From Beijerinckiaceae bacterium (GTDB taxonomy: Bacteria > Pseudomonadota > Alphaproteobacteria > Rhizobiales > Beijerinckiaceae): a DNA stretch of 64,000 nucleotides. The position numbers and the translations under genes were made by a program. The notes below the pieces were generated by a model, which was not told the origin of the DNA, did no database searches, and worked only from the letters and a program-made list of their open reading frames with translations. Each line of letters starts with the position of its first letter. Within the stretch, counting starts at the first letter, position 1. Below are positions 18,576 to 26,496 of the stretch, in pieces. The stretch is taken from assembly GCA_004564215.1 (NCBI GenBank), contig CP024846.1:2108001-2172000 (forward strand). Reading direction: 5' to 3'.

Positions 18576-20087
18576 TTATTCGATGACGATCTTGTAGCGT
18601 TCGGTGGAGTGCAACGGCCCACCATGCTCCAGTCCGTTGATGAGCAGAAAATATTCGAGTGCGCGATCTGGAACCGCCATCCGCGTCGCCATCGCCTCGG
18701 CGCTTTCGCCGGTCTTGGCGACAACGATCCCGATCCGCAACGGCGGCACCGCGCGCACCTCATCGTCGGAAACACGATGAAATGAATCGATCGAGGCACG
18801 GAAGCGGTCCTTTGCCGCGTCCGTCAATGTGCGGCTGGCGAAAATCAAACGATACACCCGATTTGGTTCGAACCGGATCAGGGCGAGGCGAAAACTCCAT
18901 TCGCCCGCGCGGGCGATTGCGGTCGCGGCTGGCATGGAATTGACTTCGGTCGTCTCGATCGAACTCTCGACCAGGCCATCGATCCAGCCCGAAGCCATAT
19001 AGCTCGTGAGCGAGGTCTCCGGCGCCAGCGTGACACTGTCGAGGCGCAAGGCTTCGGTGCCACCGGCTTTCACGCCAAGCAGCGCTTGCGACGCATTTTC
19101 AAGAACGAAACCTTCGGGAGCCAGAAACCCAAAACCCAATCGCCCATGCACGAATTTCCGGCCTCTGATCGCACCTTCGGAGGGATCGTCGCCAAATGTC
19201 ATGCCTTCGATCGCGGCGAGATAGGCTGCCCGATCCGCCGTACCGATACCGGGCGCGCCAATCTGGCGGGCTGCCATGATGGCTTGGGTGACCCGCTCGG
19301 GAGTCGAGGGATGGGTCGCAAGCATGTCCGGCTTGCGGGAGCTTGCATTTTGTCCAATCAGCGAGCTTCGCATCGCCGCCGAACGGCCGAGCGCGCCGAG
19401 GAAGCGAGCGCCGCCGTAGGGATCGAATCCGGCCCGTGCAATGACTTTGATTCCGATCGCATCGGCCTCAAGTTCCTGCTGCCGTGAAAAGCTGGCGATC
19501 GTGCGTTGGGCGATGGCTTCGATTTCGACGCTTTTCTGCTTGTTTTGGATGACGCTCGCGGCCTGGCTGATCACGGCGGCCCGCTTTTCTTCTTCTTCCC
19601 GCTGGACGGCATGATTTGCTGTGATGTGGGCAATCTCATGCGCCATGACCGCGGCAACTTCGGCCGTGTCGTTTGCGAGCGCCAAGAGTCCGCGTGTCAC
19701 ATACACATTGCCAGGAGGAAGTGCGAAGGCATTGACGATCGGCGAATTCAGAATCGTCACGCGATAAGGCTCGCCTCCACGTTCGTCGGCGCTGGCGAGC
19801 TTGACCAAAATATCGTTGAGATAGCGTTCCGCCGACGGGTATTTATATTCCCCATCGAACAAGGCGATCATGCGCCGGTGTTCGCCCGAGGGCTTGGAGC
19901 CGCCCCCGGCGGCGCGGGGCGGCGGCGCGGATTGGGCGGAATTGAAAGAGCTATCCTGAGGCTCGATCGTGGCGCAGGCCGAAAGCAGGATCGCCGTCGA
20001 GGCCGCAGCCGCCCACAGCATGGCGAATCCGGCTCGAGAGTTCTTTTTCGATCGCCAGGAAGTGGCGATGATCATCAAAAACCTCAT
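18576..20087 (-). CDS. M48-family metalloprotease lipoprotein (BepA/YfgC-like)
   Basis: This 503-residue protein has a lipobox with Cys at 38 and a peptidase M48 domain whose zinc motif is H150-E-I-A-H154, with the downstream Glu in QELEADAIG near 208. The C-terminal half (about 300-503) has a region rich in beta strands and ends with a LysM-like segment. BepA-type proteases in the periplasm degrade misassembled outer-membrane proteins and help LPS transporter assembly. The start has GGAG upstream. It is followed on the same strand by the DUF3311-mctP genes. Confidence 0.88.
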   Translation of the reverse strand: MRFLMIIATSWRSKKNSRAGFAMLWAAAASTAILLSACATIEPQDSSFNSAQSAPPPRAAGGGSKPSGEHRRMIALFDGEYKYPSAERYLNDILVKLASADERGGEPYRVTILNSPIVNAFALPPGNVYVTRGLLALANDTAEVAAVMAHEIAHITANHAVQREEEEKRAAVISQAASVIQNKQKSVEIEAIAQRTIASFSRQQELEADAIGIKVIARAGFDPYGGARFLGALGRSAAMRSSLIGQNASSRKPDMLATHPSTPERVTQAIMAARQIGAPGIGTADRAAYLAAIEGMTFGDDPSEGAIRGRKFVHGRLGFGFLAPEGFVLENASQALLGVKAGGTEALRLDSVTLAPETSLTSYMASGWIDGLVESSIETTEVNSMPAATAIARAGEWSFRLALIRFEPNRVYRLIFASRTLTDAAKDRFRASIDSFHRVSDDEVRAVPPLRIGIVVAKTGESAEAMATRMAVPDRALEYFLLINGLEHGGPLHSTERYKIVIE

Positions 20088-20101
20088 CTCGCTCCGCTGC
20101 C

Positions 20102-21034
20102 CTATTTCAGGGAGGTCGAGGCGCCGGCCCGCGTCGCGGTCGCATCGGGCGCCAATTCGATCAGTTCGACTTCGTCCGGGTTAGAAATCTCGATATGTGG
20201 TCCAAAATGCGTATCAAGAAGCCCACGGACACGCAGGGTCTTGCCGATAAAATCTGAAAGACCTTTTCCGGCCCCGTCGAAAGCTTTGATATTGCGCGAC
20301 AAGATTTTGACCGAAAATTCGTCCCAGCCGTGGCGTGGCCCAAAAGTGAGAATGGCGCGTGAACCCCGATTCTCGACGCTGGCAACTTTGCCCTCGACAA
20401 TGACGGAAGTTCCGGCCTTCTCGGCGAAGGATTGCCGATCGCTTGCAGCGAGGACCGCATAATACGGATCGGCCCAAAGTCCAAGCCCCGCGGCCCGCGC
20501 CCCGTTCTCCGCGGCGAGGAGCGCGCTGCGGCAAGGACGGGCCGCCGCGCCCGGCTCATAGCGGGCCAGACCGGCATCGAGAAGCGCTTCGCCGACCGAC
20601 ATGCGCGCCGGTCCCGGGGTGATTTGATCCGGCTCCATATCAAAAACGAAGGCAATCAGCCGCCCCCAGCGATCCGGGTTTGGCTCGGCCGCGCGAAACC
20701 TAATTTCGTGGCCGGAAAGCCAATTGGCGAGACGGTCTCGGGTCTTTGTGTCCAAGGCCGGATCGTCCGGCGTCGGGCGAGGCGGGTCGACGCCCGCGAG
20801 TTTGATGAGGCGGCCGTCCACAAGGGTGAGTTCGAGCCGTTCGCTGACCGAGCTCACCACAGCTGAGGCGGCTCCCTGGGTAGGGCAAGGTGCTTCCGCC
20901 GCGTGGAGGACACCCATCTGCAAGAACGCAAACATTGCCAGGAATAGGGCGGGCCCACGGCCGCGCGTGGGCCGCAAGCGCCGGAGTGCCGGAAGTTTCC
21001 ACCGTCCTTGCATCCTCGCGCTGCACAAATTCAT
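20102..21034 (-). CDS. Exported thermonuclease-like (SNase) protein
   Basis: This 310-residue protein has an N-terminal basic region and a signal-like hydrophobic segment (about 30-48), followed by a staphylococcal-nuclease fold: LVDGRLIKLAGVDPP, then DRWGRLIAFVF and LLDAGLARYEPG. The Asp/Arg/Glu catalytic set is only partly conserved, so nuclease activity is uncertain. A C-terminal part (about 190-300) forms another beta-rich region. The ATG at 21034 is preferred over the 63-codon longer frame because it places the signal segment near the N-terminus. It lies 14 bases upstream of the M48 gene. Confidence 0.8.
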   Translation of the reverse strand: MNLCSARMQGRWKLPALRRLRPTRGRGPALFLAMFAFLQMGVLHAAEAPCPTQGAASAVVSSVSERLELTLVDGRLIKLAGVDPPRPTPDDPALDTKTRDRLANWLSGHEIRFRAAEPNPDRWGRLIAFVFDMEPDQITPGPARMSVGEALLDAGLARYEPGAAARPCRSALLAAENGARAAGLGLWADPYYAVLAASDRQSFAEKAGTSVIVEGKVASVENRGSRAILTFGPRHGWDEFSVKILSRNIKAFDGAGKGLSDFIGKTLRVRGLLDTHFGPHIEISNPDEVELIELAPDATATRAGASTSLK

Positions 21035-21746
21035 GTTTATTTCCAAGTAGTTAGGGCCTAACTCAACCGTTCTTAGGGTTATCGCGGCTTGGCTTTGGGC
21101 TTCCCTCCCCCTCCGACGCACGCCCTTATCATCTAAACCATTGAAAACACAAGCGATAGGCCTCACCGATGATTTTGCAAAACCAGCCTGGAGTTGGAGA
21201 CGCGAAAGTGACAAAACACACACACTTTCAGGAAATCGACCTCTGGCTTAACTAGTCAAATAGAGCCGTTAAAAAACCCGTTGACCTAAATACAAATCAT
21301 TCTAAGTTAAATACTAATTGGCACCTGTGATATAAAATCGCTAGACACTGTTACGTATGCTCGACAGCATCGGTGGATTTTATATAAAAAATTGCGGTCG
21401 CTATACTTATCAATACAGATTACATATTTGTAAATGCTCTATTACGCTGAACTGTGGTAAAGATTAACTTGGGCTCGCAGACCTATATTTTCCTCCCGGT
21501 TCCGAGCTAGAATCCAAAAACCTACCTTTATAGGTAGGTATAGACTACCCCTTCAGGTGTCATTTAGTCCCGCCCTCCAGTATATTGTCCCTTCCCAGGG
21601 GCGGCTCTAAACATGGGAATTGGAGATAGACCGGTCTTTTGGCGTCGTCGGCCGCGAAGGCAATGACCGTAAGTGGTCAGCCGGGCGGGTTAGTGTGGCG
21701 TCGCCTTTTTCTGGTCTTAATCCTCAACAGCTAAGAGGCTAGTGAC
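21035..21746 (+). promoter_or_regulatory. AT-rich control region and 5' leader of the pmo operon
   Basis: This is the longest gap in the window (712 bases) and is much more AT-rich than its surroundings between 21260 and 21560. A possible sigma-70 promoter is TTTATA (21379-21384), 17 bases, TATACT (21402-21407). Another -35-like TTGACC lies at 21281. Two inverted repeats follow: CCTACCT/AGGTAGG (21521-21538, four-base loop) and TGACC/GGTCA (21664-21679). AAGAGG lies near 21734, before the pmoC start. The region also contains the promoter of the leftward nuclease gene. Promoter assignments are weak. Confidence 0.5.
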
Positions 21747-22538
21747 ATGAGCTTAGTAACAGGAACAACACGCGCCGGTGAGGCTGCCGCCGTCACCGAA
21801 GCGCCGGTATTCGACGGAAAGCCAGTAATAATCGGCACCGCCGTAATGTGCGTCTTCTATCTTTGCGTTCGTATCTATGAGCAGTATTTCGGTTGGTACG
21901 CGGGACTCGACTCGTTCGCTCCCGAGTTCACAACCTACTGGATGACCATCCTCTACATCGAGGAACCGGTCGAACTGATCTCCTTCCTCGCGCTGATCGG
22001 CTGGATGTGGAAGACCCGCGACAAAGACATCGCGAGCGTCCAACCGCGCGAAGAACTTCGCAGGATTTTCTACCTGCTCAGCTGGGTTTTCGTCTACGGT
22101 GTCGCGATTTACTGGGGCGCCAGCTACTTCACGGAGCAGGACGGCACTTGGCATATGACGGTTATCCGCGATACCGACTTCACGCCTAGCCATATCATCG
22201 AGTTCTATATGAGCTACCCGATGTATATCGTCATGGGCGTGGGCGGCTTCATGTATGCCCGCACACGGCTTCCGACCTTCGCCCTCAAGGGGTGGTCGAT
22301 TGCCTACGTTCTCCTGTTCGTTGGCCCGTTCATGATCTTCCCGAACGTTGGTCTCAATGAATGGGGTCACACCTTCTGGTTCATGGAGGAACTGTTCGTT
22401 GCTCCGCTGCACTGGATGTTCGTCTTCTTCGGCTGGTTCACCCTCGCCATCTTCGGCGTGTCGCTGCAAATCTTCGGTCGTATCATGGAGCTTTGCGCGG
22501 GCTATGAAGACGTGGTCGGTCTCGAACCGGCTGAATAA
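21747..22538 (+). CDS. pmoC: Particulate methane monooxygenase subunit C
   Basis: This 263-residue integral membrane subunit of pMMO has about six helices. The ligands of the CuC site are visible as D132, H136 (QDGTWH) and H149 (PSHIIEFY), and those of the CuD site as N204, H208 (NEWGH) and H222 (APLHW). The conserved GLDSFAPEF and FTEQDGTWH stretches are intact. CuD is now favoured as the place where methane is oxidised. It is the first gene of pmoCAB, the universal order in proteobacterial methanotrophs, and is separated from pmoA by a strong hairpin. Confidence 0.97.
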   Translation: MSLVTGTTRAGEAAAVTEAPVFDGKPVIIGTAVMCVFYLCVRIYEQYFGWYAGLDSFAPEFTTYWMTILYIEEPVELISFLALIGWMWKTRDKDIASVQPREELRRIFYLLSWVFVYGVAIYWGASYFTEQDGTWHMTVIRDTDFTPSHIIEFYMSYPMYIVMGVGGFMYARTRLPTFALKGWSIAYVLLFVGPFMIFPNVGLNEWGHTFWFMEELFVAPLHWMFVFFGWFTLAIFGVSLQIFGRIMELCAGYEDVVGLEPAE

Positions 22539-22597
22539 ATAAGCGCTGGCGTTGAGGACCCCCTTGGTCCGATCGGTAGCGTTCGGCCCAAGAATTC

Positions 22598-22634
22598 GGC
22601 CGCTTTCCGGAAGCCTGTAAACCGGGAAGCGGCC
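22598..22634 (+). promoter_or_regulatory. Strong hairpin between pmoC and pmoA
   Basis: GGCCGCTTTCCGG (22598-22610) pairs with CCGGGAAGCGGCC (22622-22634) across an 11-base loop, with a single G-T wobble. No U-run follows, so it is more likely an mRNA processing or 3'-stabilising structure for the pmoC message than a terminator. Such structures fit the unequal pmoC and pmoA transcript levels known in methanotrophs. Confidence 0.65.
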
Positions 22635-22727
22635 GTTCCGGGCCTGAATGAAGAAGTCTTTAAGCCAACTGAAATTTTACTCCGTTAATCCGGCCGATTA
22701 GGTCCGGGGAGTAACTGGGAGGATAGT

Positions 22728-23594
22728 ATGGGTAGAAACACGTTCAATAAGGCCGGGGATGGCCCCGTGACCGAATCGATCTCGGCATCGCCGGGCATCG
22801 AGGGCGGCGCGGGTTCAAATCCGCCGGTTCAGGCGGCAAACCTCGGCACAGCCGGGGCCGCCAGCTCTCCGTTCAAATCCCGCGCCGAGGCGGCCTATCT
22901 CGTTAGGACGGCCGATCTTCTTTTCTTGACCGCTCTGTTCCTGATCATGATCGGTGGCTATCACGTCCACGCGATGCTCACGATGGGTGACTGGGACTTC
23001 TGGGTGGACTGGAAAGACCGCCGCTTCTGGCCGACCGTGCTGCCGATCATGCTGATCACCTTCCCCGCAGCCGCTCACTACTACTTCTGGAACCATTTCC
23101 GGTTGCCAATCGGCGCGACCTTCCTTTGCCTCGGCCTGCTCGTCGGCGAATGGATTAACCGCTACGTCAACTTCTGGGGCTGGACCTTCTTCCCGATCAG
23201 CCTTGTTTGGCCGACATCGCTTATCCCGATGGCGCTCTTCCTCGACCTCGTCCTGCTGCTGAGCAAAAGCTGGATCATCACCTCAATCGTCGGCGCAATG
23301 GGCTTCTCCTTGCTCATGTACCCGAACAATTGGGTCATCCTTGCTCCGTTCCATCAGCCGACCGAGCAATATGGCTTGCTCATGAGCGTCGCTGATCTCA
23401 TCGGCTTCCACTACGTTCGTACCTCGATGCCTGAATACATCAGAATTATCGAACGCGGCACGATGCGTACCTTCGGTAAAGACGTCGTCGGCGTCGCGGC
23501 ATTCTTCGCCGGGTTCGTCTCGATGATCGTGTATTTCGTCTGGTGGTTCATCGGCAAGATGTTCTCCACCGTGAAGTACATGGAGAAAATCTAA
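22728..23594 (+). CDS. pmoA: Particulate methane monooxygenase subunit A with N-terminal extension
   Basis: This 288-residue membrane subunit of pMMO is the gene used as the methanotroph marker. Residues from about 48 on match PmoA throughout, including GGYHVH, MGDWDFWVDWKDRRFWPT, GEWINRY-x-NFWGWT, YPNNW, the FHYVRTSMPEYIR segment and the terminal WWFIGK. The usual protein has about 247-252 residues. Here a Gly/Ala/Ser-rich extension of about 36-40 residues precedes the family start. The ATG at 22728 has an excellent GGGAGGA ten bases upstream, and no other ATG lies before the conserved part, so the extension is probably real. The sequence style is that of Methylocapsa and USC-alpha PmoA. Confidence 0.96.
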   Translation: MGRNTFNKAGDGPVTESISASPGIEGGAGSNPPVQAANLGTAGAASSPFKSRAEAAYLVRTADLLFLTALFLIMIGGYHVHAMLTMGDWDFWVDWKDRRFWPTVLPIMLITFPAAAHYYFWNHFRLPIGATFLCLGLLVGEWINRYVNFWGWTFFPISLVWPTSLIPMALFLDLVLLLSKSWIITSIVGAMGFSLLMYPNNWVILAPFHQPTEQYGLLMSVADLIGFHYVRTSMPEYIRIIERGTMRTFGKDVVGVAAFFAGFVSMIVYFVWWFIGKMFSTVKYMEKI

Positions 23595-23673
23595 CCCGTT
23601 GCCGCAAAGTCCCGAAAGGACAGAGGTCGAATTTTAGCAATATGCACGGCTTTGCCGTGTGGGAGAGTAAGCA

Positions 23674-24954
23674 ATGAAAACAACAATGCTAAGTTCATTG
23701 GCGCGCGTTGCCAAGCGCCAAGCGGGGAGGGTCTGGGCCTTAGGTTTGGCCGTCGGACTCGTCGCCTCCATGGCAGCCGCCGGCCCGGCCGACGCCCACG
23801 GCGAGAAATCGCAGGCGGCGTTCCTCCGGATGCGTACCCTCAACTGGTATGATCTGAAGTGGTCGAAGACGACTGTTAACGTCAACGAAGAGTACGAAAT
23901 CTCCGGCAAGCTCCACATCATGAATGCGTGGCCGGCGGCAGTGCACGTGCCGGACAACGCCTTCTTGAACGTGGGTCAGCCGGGCCCGGTCGCGGTCAGA
24001 GAAGCGGTGTTCGTCGGCGGGCAGTTCACCCCCCGTTCGCAAACCCTGAAACTGGGCGAGACCTATGAGTTCCGGGTTCTCCTCAAGGCAAGGCGCCCCG
24101 GTCACTGGCATACCCATGTGCAGCTGAGCGTCGAAACTGGTGGTCCAATTCCCGGCCCTGGCCAGTACATCGACATCAAAGGCAACATGGCTGACTTCCG
24201 GGACGACATTAAGCTGCTGAATGGCACGACTGTCGATCTTGAAGACTTCCAAACCACCAAGATCTATCTGTGGCATCTCCTGTGGGCAGTCGCGGGCGCG
24301 GCCTGGATTTGGTATTGGTTCAGCAAGCGCGGCTTCATCGGCCGGTTCGTTGCCGTTGCCTCTGGCAAGGGTGAAGAACTGATCACCCCGCAAGAGCGTA
24401 CCGTTGGAGCAATCGTGCTCGGAGCGGTTTTGGGTACGGTCATTATCTTCTACGCGATCGTAGCCAGCCAGTATCCGAACACCATTCCGCTGCAGGCCGG
24501 TCTCATCAGAAACATTGAGCCGATCCCCGGCGCAGTGGGTGGCCCAGTTGCAATCAAATATCTCGGCGGTTCCTACAAGGTTCCTGGACGTGAGTTGGTG
24601 GCCAACTTCAAAATCACCAACGAAGGCAAGGAACCCCTCCGGATCGGCGAATTCGCGACTGCGGGTCTTCGCTTCCTGAACCCGGACGTCTTCACCAGCA
24701 AGGTGGACTATCCGGACTACCTGTTGGCGGATAGAGGCTTGTCGCTCAGCGATAATTCTCCGATCCAGCCCGGCGAAACCAGAGACATCACCCTGACCAT
24801 CCAGGACGCGCGGTGGGATACGGAACGTCTCTCGGGTCTTGCCTATGACGTCGACAGCTCCTTTGCTGGTCTCCTGTTCTTGTTCTCGCCGACAGGAACC
24901 CGGTATGCCATCGAAGTCGGCGGCGCCGTGATCCCAACCTTTATGCCCGTCTGA
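23674..24954 (+). CDS. pmoB: Particulate methane monooxygenase subunit B
   Basis: This 426-residue periplasmic subunit has a signal peptide ending before H42, so His42 becomes the mature N-terminal residue. CuB ligands are H42 (HGEKS), H146 and H148 (GHWHTH), equivalent to His33, His137 and His139 of Methylococcus. The residue matching Methylococcus His48 is N57 (LNWYDLKW), as in other alphaproteobacterial methanotrophs, so the bis-His copper site is not formed. Two cupredoxin domains flank two membrane helices (about 200-217 and 243-266). GGGAGAG precedes the ATG. It is the last of the pmoCAB genes. Confidence 0.97.
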   Translation: MKTTMLSSLARVAKRQAGRVWALGLAVGLVASMAAAGPADAHGEKSQAAFLRMRTLNWYDLKWSKTTVNVNEEYEISGKLHIMNAWPAAVHVPDNAFLNVGQPGPVAVREAVFVGGQFTPRSQTLKLGETYEFRVLLKARRPGHWHTHVQLSVETGGPIPGPGQYIDIKGNMADFRDDIKLLNGTTVDLEDFQTTKIYLWHLLWAVAGAAWIWYWFSKRGFIGRFVAVASGKGEELITPQERTVGAIVLGAVLGTVIIFYAIVASQYPNTIPLQAGLIRNIEPIPGAVGGPVAIKYLGGSYKVPGRELVANFKITNEGKEPLRIGEFATAGLRFLNPDVFTSKVDYPDYLLADRGLSLSDNSPIQPGETRDITLTIQDARWDTERLSGLAYDVDSSFAGLLFLFSPTGTRYAIEVGGAVIPTFMPV

Positions 24955-25002
24955 GATCTATCTTGAACGGTCCGCATAGAGTGGATAAATAAGAAACAGA
25001 AT

Positions 25003-25031
25003 CCCCCGCTGGAGCTATGCCCCAGCGGGGG
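25003..25031 (+). terminator. GC-rich hairpin after pmoB (terminator or attenuator)
   Basis: CCCCCGCTGG (25003-25012) pairs perfectly with CCAGCGGGGG (25022-25031) around nine bases and is followed by AAGTCTTTT. It lies 49 bases past the pmoB stop. The ribosome site of the next gene starts ten bases later, so read-through rather than a new promoter probably feeds that gene. This would lower its expression relative to pmoCAB. Confidence 0.75.
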
Positions 25032-25053
25032 AAGTCTTTTGGGAGGTCAAATA

Positions 25054-25671
25054 ATGATAATACGAGGAATAGCCGCATGGCTTTTTGCCATGGTTCTGCT
25101 CACCTCGGCCGCGCATGCGCATGGTGGGGTGGGCATGCAGGATAACAGATGCGTCTTGCGGATCGGTCCCGATCTGATGTTCTTTACCGGCTATCAGCCG
25201 CAAAATTCCCGGGAAGAATTCTGTGACGATATTCCAAGCACCGGGCAGACTGTTGTCGCGCTCGACATGCAGGACACCGAACTCCGGGATATGAACACCG
25301 AAATCCGTATTATCAAGGACTTGGGAACCCACACCCGCATGAACGGGTTGCCGGTTCTGACCGATGCGGAATTGGCGAGCCCCGAAGTGCTGGACCCGAT
25401 TACCATCGCTTATTTGCCGCCGAGAAAATACCCGACAGGTACTCTGACTTTTGAGCATACTTTCCCGGAAGAAGGAAAGTTCATCGGTATCGTCACGGTG
25501 AAGAACGGCCATGGCCAGACTTACGTGTCTCAATTCCCCTTCTCGGTGGGGCAAACCCTCGGAAAAAACATACTGCTTTACGGTTTGATGGTTGTAGCCG
25601 CCGTGGGCGGCGTCTTTGGCTTTTGGTATTACAGCCGCCACAAGCATGCCCCGCCAAAAGCGGCGGCCTGA
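25054..25671 (+). CDS. pmoD: PmoD-like periplasmic copper-type protein (amo/pmo-associated Orf family)
   Basis: This 205-residue protein has a signal peptide cleaved after Ala-His-Ala (residue 22), a periplasmic domain, one membrane helix at 172-193 and a short His-rich tail (HKHAPPK). Candidate copper ligands cluster at the start of the mature domain: H23, M28, C33 (MQDNRC) and C57 (EEFC). Proteins of this kind follow pmoCAB or amoCAB in many methane and ammonia oxidisers. PmoD from Methylocystis forms a copper centre in a homodimer. The ATG at 25054 has GGGAGG seven bases upstream, and the frame's TTG at 25039 is not needed. Assignment to PmoD rather than a sister family is moderately sure. 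Confidence 0.72.
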   Translation: MIIRGIAAWLFAMVLLTSAAHAHGGVGMQDNRCVLRIGPDLMFFTGYQPQNSREEFCDDIPSTGQTVVALDMQDTELRDMNTEIRIIKDLGTHTRMNGLPVLTDAELASPEVLDPITIAYLPPRKYPTGTLTFEHTFPEEGKFIGIVTVKNGHGQTYVSQFPFSVGQTLGKNILLYGLMVVAAVGGVFGFWYYSRHKHAPPKAAA

Positions 25672-25911
25672 CACAGGCTGGTGCGGATTAACCGTTGCCG
25701 CCCTTTATTGCCGAAACCGCATGAAGGGTGGCGACGTTTTTAGAGCGATCCCGGCGCCCCCGCGTTGGCTCCGGTCGGGGGTGCGGCGCTCTCCTCCCGT
25801 CCACCTCCTGTCATTTGACCGGAAATCCGTTTACAAGCTGCATGCCCGTCCAAGGCGCCGTAAACCTTGACCCGGGTGCTGCCTCCCTCTTTTGAATTGT
25901 CGAGCTTGCGT

Positions 25912-26451
25912 ATGAAAATCGCCCTGCCATCCCCCATTCAAAACCTTGTCGATATTGTTAGCTGGCAGGTCGGACCGGAAGTCTTTCCCAAGTCAATTTT
26001 GCTGCTCGGCATGAGCCTCAGCACTTATGCTTTCGTGGTTTTCCTCCGCAATATCATGGATTATACCTTCATCAAGGCGGTCGGAATCGGGGTCGGGAGC
26101 GCCCTTGTGCTCGGTGCTGTTACCATTCTTTGCGCCCGGATTTCCGGCTACCACGAAAGGCTCACCCAAACGCTGACCGCACTGGCCCTCGGCGGCGCGA
26201 TTGTGCTGTTTGTGACGACCTTTCTGCGGTTCTTCCTCGTTGTCTCCTATCAGATGCAAGGTTTGCCGGAGATCAACGTGATGGAGCTTGCCAATTTTCT
26301 GCTCTTTCCCTTATTCGTTTGGAACGTGTTCGTCTTTGCGGCCCTCTATAGGAGGTCCTTTCGCGCGAGCGTTCCCATCGCTTTTGGGATTTCGATCGCG
26401 CTCTTATTGGCCCTGGATTTTTGGGTGCCCGCGGCGTTCAAGTTCGCTTAG
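25912..26451 (+). CDS. Unrecognised five-helix integral membrane protein downstream of the pmo genes
   Basis: I do not recognise the family of this 179-residue protein. Hydrophobic segments occur at about 22-40, 51-70, 83-103, 118-145 and 152-172, with short loops and few charged residues inside the membrane. It starts at ATG 25912 without a strong ribosome site, 240 bases after the PmoD-like gene and 45 bases before pheA, on the same strand. It could be a pMMO accessory or a simple neighbour. It has no metal-binding motif that I can see. Confidence 0.6.
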   Translation: MKIALPSPIQNLVDIVSWQVGPEVFPKSILLLGMSLSTYAFVVFLRNIMDYTFIKAVGIGVGSALVLGAVTILCARISGYHERLTQTLTALALGGAIVLFVTTFLRFFLVVSYQMQGLPEINVMELANFLLFPLFVWNVFVFAALYRRSFRASVPIAFGISIALLLALDFWVPAAFKFA

Positions 26452-26496
26452 GCGACGCAGATCGCCCCCGAGCGCCCGAACCGGACCGAGGACGCA

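Noticed and set aside
22808..22830. GTTCAAATCC followed by GCCGG, resembling a tRNA T-arm
   Set aside because: It lies inside the pmoA reading frame, with no acceptor or anticodon stem around it.
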